Shown: in pieces, positions 58,709 through 64,000 of the stretch
Layout: each line of letters opens with the position of its first letter
Position numbering within the stretch: the first letter of the stretch is position 1
NCBI GenBank assembly: GCA_018806985.1
Contig: JADANN010000411.1
Span: 1 to 64,000, forward strand
DNA from: Angiostrongylus vasorum
Taxonomy: Eukaryota; Nematoda; Chromadorea; Rhabditida; Metastrongylidae
DNA: 64,000 nt
Direction: 5' to 3'
Notes under the pieces: model-generated
What the model saw: the letters and a program-made list of their open reading frames with translations, nothing else
What the model was told of the DNA's origin: nothing
Databases searched by the model: none
Position numbers and translations under genes: made by a program

Positions 58709-60196
58709 ATCCATTCCTCTCATTTAACCGTCCTCCTTCTTCATTCTTCAACTGACGCGTCATGAGAAGCTAATTATCATCAGTTGTTACTCACCGAACG
58801 ACACAGCTGAGTACGAATTAAATGCTTTCTACTATCTGTTGGAGGAAGCTATGCGCAATGACAAAGCGTATTCTAAATTCGTTGGCGGGAACTTGTAAAC
58901 CAGAATACAAAAAGGCCAACGAAACCGAACACAGTATAGAAAAACTTCACATTACGAGAAGCAAATGTAAATGAAACCGTCCCGCATGACTGCCATCTGC
59001 AGCAGGTCTCCTTCCATGGAAACTACTTTCTCCAGAAGAAAGAAAGCAGCAGGTGGACATGGGAGTCTGCTAACCGCATGGTTCATGCGGAGATCGACCA
59101 CCTTCTGACAAACAGACACAAACAGAAGATGGTGCCTACTTGACAAATCGGTAGTCTCGTCATCCTGTATTGGTTCCGATCACCGCTGTCTTGGCGCGAA
59201 GATTCGGTTCAGTCGTAAGCTGGAAAAAGAATTCATGCCATCGACCATGAAGAAAAAGTCTAGCTGTGTACGACAAGAACATTCTGAACGAAAATCTATC
59301 CAAACGTGACTCGCAGATTAAAGAAGACCCGACCGAAGACTACGAGGTGCTTGTCGAAGGACTGAGAAGTTATGCTGAATTCGCCTCAGTTCCTCAAGCA
59401 AAAAGATTGGATCGCACCCCCACTACTTCTAAGGAGTTCATCGAGAAGAGAACGAAGCTGAAGCTTGATCCTAGCCCTGATGAACGAAGATGGCAGCACC
59501 AAATCTTTCCGCCATGACATGGAATTAATGACGAAAACGTTCTACACCAACCTTTTCCGTTCCACATTGCACTTCCCAAACCGTAATATTCCTGCTGGTA
59601 AAAGAAAACCTTGAATTTCTCCTACTGAGGTTTGAGTTGCGATAGAAAGCATGAAAAGGAACACAGCGGAAAGACCCGATAATATCATCGCGGATTACCT
59701 TAGAGCTGGAAGCCACAATTTACACGCACTTTTCGCAAATCATATGAGAGCCTGCCTTCAAAAGGGAAAAAATCCCACATCAGTGGAGGACGTCGCGCAC
59801 GGTCATCCTGTCCAATAAAGGAGACCGAAGGCACCTTCGTAACTATCGTCCGATTTGCTTGTTGAGTGTACTCTACAAGCTCTTCACGATGATTACCCCT
59901 TTCGCACGCACCAAGGACATTGGATGAGACGCAACCAGTGGAGCAAGAAGAATTTGGACAAGGATTTTGTTGCACTGACCACATACAAATAGTGTCCAGG
60001 GTCATTTTTGTCGTGAACACCTCCGGCCTCTAGTCCTAATCATTGTTGACTATGAAAAAAGCGTACAACAATGTCGATACGAATGCAGTCCTATCAGCGC
60101 TCGTCGACCAAGGAGTAGACCTATCCTACATAAGAAATCTCTCTGACTGTTATCAGAACTGCACTACGAAAACATTTTCATCTACATCTTACCATA

Positions 60197-60487
60197 AAAG
60201 GATGAAGGAGCTCTCGGCGTTGATCAATCCCTGAGGAATGCGCCATGACTTCATTCAGTATAGTTGGAGGTGACTGATTGCGTATCTGGCCGTTACAATG
60301 ACTCGCGGTGGCTTACCGATGTATCGAGCCAGTGCTGCTATCCTCCCATACAAGTCTGGTACCAGCAGAGGGCGCGTGTGCCGCAGTGGTTGGTAGCGCC
60401 AATGCGACACACACGTGGAGTCGATCTCCGCGCACATGGCTCACCAAGCCTTCCATCCCTCGGGGATAGACAAATTGGTACCAGACT
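60197..60487. repeat. inverted pair of truncated SINE-2 copies inserted in RTE-A
   Basis: 60,208-60,365 is SINE-2 on the minus strand, truncated; 60,368-60,487 is SINE-2 on the plus strand with its head (GCGCGTGTGCCGCAGTGG). The whole 291 bases is flanked by TCTTACCATA at 60,187-60,196 and 60,488-60,497. The same site is empty in the paralogous RTE-A copy near 13,765. So the pair went in as one event. Confidence 0.75.
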
Positions 60488-60660
60488 TCTTACCATATCC
60501 ATAGGAACAACACTTCGACAAGGCGGCACAATATCGCCAAAGCTGCTTAGTGCTGCATTACAGTGGATAATGAAATCACTCGATAGGGATGAGAAAGCCA
60601 TACGCATTGATTGGAAATTCCTATCAAACCTTCGCTTCGCCAACGATATCTTCGTCGTTC

Positions 60661-60845
60661 CTCTTTGACAACCTTACTATCAAACCATCACCTGGTTGAG
60701 TGAATAAGGAGCTCATTCAGGTCCAAATTCTAGAAACCCCTTCTGCTACGTCATCAACAAATTCTGGACCATTTGGTTTGTATCCGATATCTTCCCATGG
60801 CGTTCGGCAATAATATAAGAATATTAAAGGAAGTGGAGGCGAAGT
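60661..60845 (+). repeat. CLU 3' flank fragment inside the mosaic block
   Basis: TGGTTGAGTGAATAAGGAGC, TTCTAGAAACCCC, CGGCAATAATATAAG match 13,461-13,645 (complement) and 63,450-63,530. Its junction with RTE-A at the FAND box is shared with the minus copy. Confidence 0.6.
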
Positions 60846-61245
60846 ATCCGATGGTATTCCAATCACAGTTACCGAATTCTTCAAGCTGGCTCTTCTAAAA
60901 CAACGTTTAAGCTGCACTTATAGCGAGGGAAATAAATGGCAAGATAAACGGGACGACTTGTCGTTCGTGGGCATCGGTCTTCCCCTGTTACTATCCTTAA
61001 AGTTTACAGTTTCACATCTATTGAAAGCTTAACGTGCGAATCTCATGGATTCTTCCTTCTCCTCTCTTCCTGAGCACAGATTGGTGGCTGCTCTAAACGT
61101 GTTTCTTGAAAGTACCTTTCTGCATTTAAGGGGTGACAGCTCGTTAATCTCCTTGGGGTCTACAGGTTGTAGCGCTGACATGGTAAAACGTTCAAAGAAA
61201 AAAAGACAACCAAAGATAAAAAAAACAGTGGCAAGTAGGAAGGAA
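60846..61245 (-). mobile_element. PLE linker fragment
   Basis: Minus-strand linker: NTFRAATNLCSGRE-like (about 61,120-61,060), ...RRASLKNSVTVIGIPSD (60,917-60,850). It matches 13,110-13,460. Confidence 0.6.
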
Positions 61246-62092
61246 CAAATTAGTGATAACAGTAGCTATAACATTGTTGTTAATAACAAGCGATATTAAT
61301 AATAGTAATTATGGTAATAATAACAATAATGATGGGCATTGCAGAAGAAAGTGAGGAATTGTCTTCTTTTTTCTCAAGAGGGGCAAGTAGATGTTCATTA
61401 AACACATTCATATTGTCCAGAATTCCACAGAAATCCATTCTAAGAAGAAGGGATGAAAGCTTTAGCAAGATATCGGTATGGAATTACATTGTGTCATTTT
61501 TTGGTTGAAAATAACCGTTAAGGAAACGGAGAATATATCTGTTAAAGAATACTCTTTGTCTCCAAACAAGGTACCAGGCAGAAACTCTCTACGGAAAAGC
61601 GGATGTTCCTATTCAGTCAGTTAAACTTGAAACGCCTTTGCGCAGGATTGTTCAGACCGTTCCTTCTTCCATAAATTCTTTGTTCTTATCTGATGCACTT
61701 ACTCACATATGTCGTCGAAGGATTGAATTGCCACCTGTGGGAACTGTTTCTTCTTTGTTTGATGTTCTATCGCACACAGAAACAACTCTTTCAGATTGTA
61801 CTCACGTGAACATTCTGAAACTACATCTTAACCCTGCCTACTCCTCAGGTATCATAAGCAAATTTATTGGTCGTCTCTCTCCATTCACTTAGATCCTGTG
61901 ACTGCCTTCATATTTTTTTAAGCATTCTTGCTTCAGTTGGTAGAATCATACTGTTGGATTCTCTTTCTCGCAACCATTTTTAATCACTGTAGTGTGAACC
62001 ATTTGCAAAATTACAGTTTTTGATTCCTTTTGGTCCAATAGACGCAGAAGATGCAAAGACGAGTGTACCATTGCAGAAACATCGCACTGAGC
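61246..62092 (+). repeat. CLU unit, copy 5 (plus), 5' flank
   Basis: Runs from the ATT-rich tract (61,275-61,335) through TCTAAGAAGAAGG, GAGAATATATCTGTTAAAG, GGTACCAGGCAGAAACTCTC and the frame 61,638-61,892 (RTVPSSINSLFLSDALTHICRRRIEL; TLSDCTHVNILKLHLNPAYSS). The peptide is similar to those encoded at 12,052-12,333 (-) and 57,014-57,238. Confidence 0.6.
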
Positions 62093-62450
62093 ATGAAGCA
62101 CATTTCCATTTTCGTTGCTCATGTTGGGATTGCTCTGGTAGGTTAGTGTTTTTCAGTATCCTAGGACGACCGCTTCTCCGAATAGTGAACAGGTGTTATG
62201 ACCTTTGACGCGTGTAAATAATGCTGTCCCATGGAGGAATGCGGGAGCCAGGGACAACAATGCGGCCGCAGCAAGAGACAACAAGGCGACGTGAGCCAGA
62301 CCCACGAGGGGCACCGGGGCCACCAGGGCCACCAGGGCTACCGGGGCTCCCAGGGCAAGCAGGGCGAGCAGGGCCAGAAGGGCTAGATGGGAAGCGAGCG
62401 CTACCAGGGAGAGCAGCGCACCAGGTGTAGGAGGGCGAGACGGGCCACCT
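62093..62450 (+). pseudogene. collagen-like mini-gene, broken copy 5
   Basis: Exon 1 (62,093-62,137) encodes MKHISIFVAHVGIAL with GTAGGTT donor. The acceptor TTTCAG has become TTTGACG (near 62,200), so splicing should fail. The second exon's frame (62,221-62,430) still encodes GPPGPPGLPGLPGQAGRAGPEGLDGKRALPG but starts out of frame with exon 1. Frameshifted and acceptor-less, hence a pseudogene. Confidence 0.65.
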
Positions 62451-63540
62451 AGGCCATCTGGGCTAGTTAGACCACCAGGGGCCACCAGGGCAAGATATGG
62501 GAGCCCGAATCCGAATGTAAACGAGGGTAACAGACATAGAATGCAAATTAAAAGTTCAGATAAAGAGGTAAGGATGCCCAATTAATGATGAGCGTTACGA
62601 GCACTTTAAATAGTTTACTACTAGTAAAAAAGGTTGGTGGTCTCCAAAACTGACGCGCGAGATAAGTAGCACACTAACATCGACTTGAGTAGGATGTAAA
62701 TCATACTACTGCAGAATTTCCTTAAACACCTTTTGTAGTCATCATTTTCTTGAAGGCACTCGTTTAAGGGGGATATTCCATTGTATTCATATGCAGTGTA
62801 CCTTGAGATCGAGCTGCAAAAACACCTTATTGTCCACCATTTTGTTAATAGGGTCGGGTGTTTAGGTGGTGGACTATGGTGCTGGAAAACATCCAAAACG
62901 ACTCAAGTGTTACTGTGAAAAACGCATTGAACGGGCCATCTGATGAAGACTTTTTGTATTCGCCTTGCTAGTAATAAATCTTCTTGCTGGTCTCTGTTGT
63001 ATTTGCATAGGTTAAATTATTCCATGAGATAAGAAATTAACTACTGTCAAACAATGTATTCTCCTGCTGCTGCACTGTAATAATTTTACATCAAAAAAAT
63101 TTCTCCTGGGCGACCATCCCGAACATTATCCAATGCATCGTTCGATAAAATAGTGCAAAGTCTATTGAAGAGCTAAGGAAACTCGTTGGGAGATATAGAC
63201 TTCTGATTCCGATATTCATCATCTCCGGCTTGAATTGTGATCTCTAGCAAGACGTATTAGCTGTGGACACACGACTCTAACCATCATGTCCTCAAGTCAG
63301 GTGTTACCGCTGAAACGCTACCAATAATAGAGATTTTTAGGTAGCATGTAATCCTATCGATAAAAAGAACCTTGTTTGACGAACCCACTAAGCAGAATCT
63401 TTCGCTTCCATCCAATGTCAGTCAGTCTTTTTTTCGCAAATCTCGTTATCAAAGAATCACTTGGTTGAGTGAAGAAAGGCGCTCATTCGGGACTACATTC
63501 TAGAAACTTCCTCTGCCACGTCATCAACATACGTTGGCGT
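62451..63540 (+). repeat. CLU 3' flank, copy 5
   Basis: Matches 42,240-42,372 and 46,560-47,300 in order: ATACTACTGCAG, TGTTTAGGTGGTGGAC, GGCCATCTGATGAAGACTTT, AATAAATCTTC (62,966-62,976, possible polyadenylation signal), ATTAGCTGTGGACACACG and GGTTGAGTGAAGAAAGG. No intact frame is seen. Confidence 0.55.
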
Positions 63541-64000
63541 TGTTTGTCGTTGTTGTTGCCGTTGTTGTTTCGAAAGAAACGCCATCGTAGAGTGATGAAA
63601 TCTGACAAAACCAACTACTAAGTGTAACCTAGGGAATTCGAATTCGATTCAAATAGAATAGTTATGTCTCCGTCTAATTCCATCAGCTGCCATATTTCAT
63701 TGATGCTAAAGTACTGCAAAAAGCGTGCTGGTTGCAGAGAAAAGTGGCTGATCTGACCTGATTAGAACAACGTTACCGAATGAATGCTAAGAAAGAGAAG
63801 AAGATTCTCCTCGTAGAAGTGCTGAGTTTCTACGTGTTTAGTGACTACCTTACATAAATAGTGAAAGCCTTTATATAAGTTGCAACCTAACGATGATTTT
63901 GTAATAAAAGTTTGAAAACAACCGATGCGCGATCGCTCCCGCGCGCGACGTCGTGCGTGCTCTCCTTTCGTCGCGCGACCGACTCGTTGTGACGTGCAAA
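63541..64000. other. unassigned stretch, CpG-rich at the right edge
   Basis: 63,541-63,910 holds a GTTGTT simple run (63,537-63,570) and nothing recognised. From about 63,920 the sequence turns CpG rich (GCGCGCGACGTCGTGCG) and continues beyond the window. It may be the edge of a gene or of another repeat. Confidence 0.35.

Larger units (their letters stand above)
58212..60660 (+). mobile_element. RTE-A LINE, copy 3, truncated, interrupted by a SINE-2 pair
   Basis: 5' region (58,214-58,330), endonuclease (58,334-58,900), spacer, RT N-terminal part (59,266-59,517), RT core (59,640-60,175), a SINE-2 pair (60,197-60,487) and RT continuing (60,498-60,660). It ends in FAND (for FADD) then joins CLU sequence. 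Many stops. It is the plus-strand partner of the copy at 13,646-15,585. Confidence 0.75.

Noticed and set aside
62153..62581. Minus-strand 142-codon frame rich in Leu and Ala
   Set aside because: Antisense of the broken collagen-like copy 5.

Overview
This is a eukaryotic, repeat-dense window with no sign of a bacterial or viral genome. I infer a nematode, most likely a strongylid (hookworm-like) worm. The reasons are short introns ending in TTTTAG or TTTCAG, a short secreted collagen-like gene, abundant RTE-clade LINEs, Penelope-like elements (PLEs) and tRNA-derived SINEs. A degenerate tract rich in the nematode telomere hexamer (TTAGGC) fits this. The species call is inference. Coordinates of repeat edges are approximate, usually within 5 to 20 bases.

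Most of the sequence falls into a few families that I named by comparing the window with itself. (1) PLE: retroelements with a reverse transcriptase (RT) carrying a YIDD-type box and a C-terminal GIY-YIG endonuclease, ending in a region with a hammerhead-ribozyme-like motif; about fifteen partial copies, several head to tail or inverted. (2) RTE-A and RTE-B: two LINE subfamilies with an APE-type endonuclease and an RT. RTE-B has two roughly full-length copies (33,350-36,730 minus; 42,640-46,045 plus) and RTE-A one (27,815-30,830 plus). (3) SINE-1 and SINE-2: two tRNA-like short repeats, often in inverted pairs. (4) R3 to R6: dispersed repeats of unknown origin. (5) CLU: a dispersed single-copy-like unit of several kilobases, present in about five to six partial copies, carrying a two-exon secreted collagen-like mini-gene and, further downstream, a second conserved coding exon.

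Layout: 1-5,300 SINEs, a minus-strand PLE and a broken CLU copy; 5,300-7,400 SINE-1, R4, R3; 7,400-10,800 opposed PLE copies; 10,800-15,900 SINE-1, a gutted CLU copy and a mosaic block (CLU, PLE, RTE-A); 16,000-19,100 SINE-2, RTE-B tail, R5, a GC-rich stretch and a PLE; 19,100-22,200 mostly unassigned; 22,200-26,800 a large inverted duplication of one PLE; 26,900-30,800 RTE-B tail joined to RTE-A; 31,000-40,800 SINEs, RTE-B copies and PLE fragments; 40,830-47,800 the best CLU copy, with an intact collagen-like gene split in its 3' flank by RTE-B; 47,800-52,000 a relatively unique stretch with one candidate two-exon gene; 52,000-56,730 SINE-2 and a tandem PLE; 56,730-63,540 two further CLU copies and a second copy of the mosaic block; 63,540-64,000 unassigned, ending CpG-rich.

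The working parts I can defend are one intact-looking collagen-like gene, one weak host-gene candidate and a second CLU exon with coding-like conservation. All retroelement ORFs are interrupted. The most interesting signals are the hammerhead-like motif at PLE 3' ends, the two-gene CLU unit, and insertion footprints (target site duplications) showing how inverted SINE pairs and short PLE ends were inserted.
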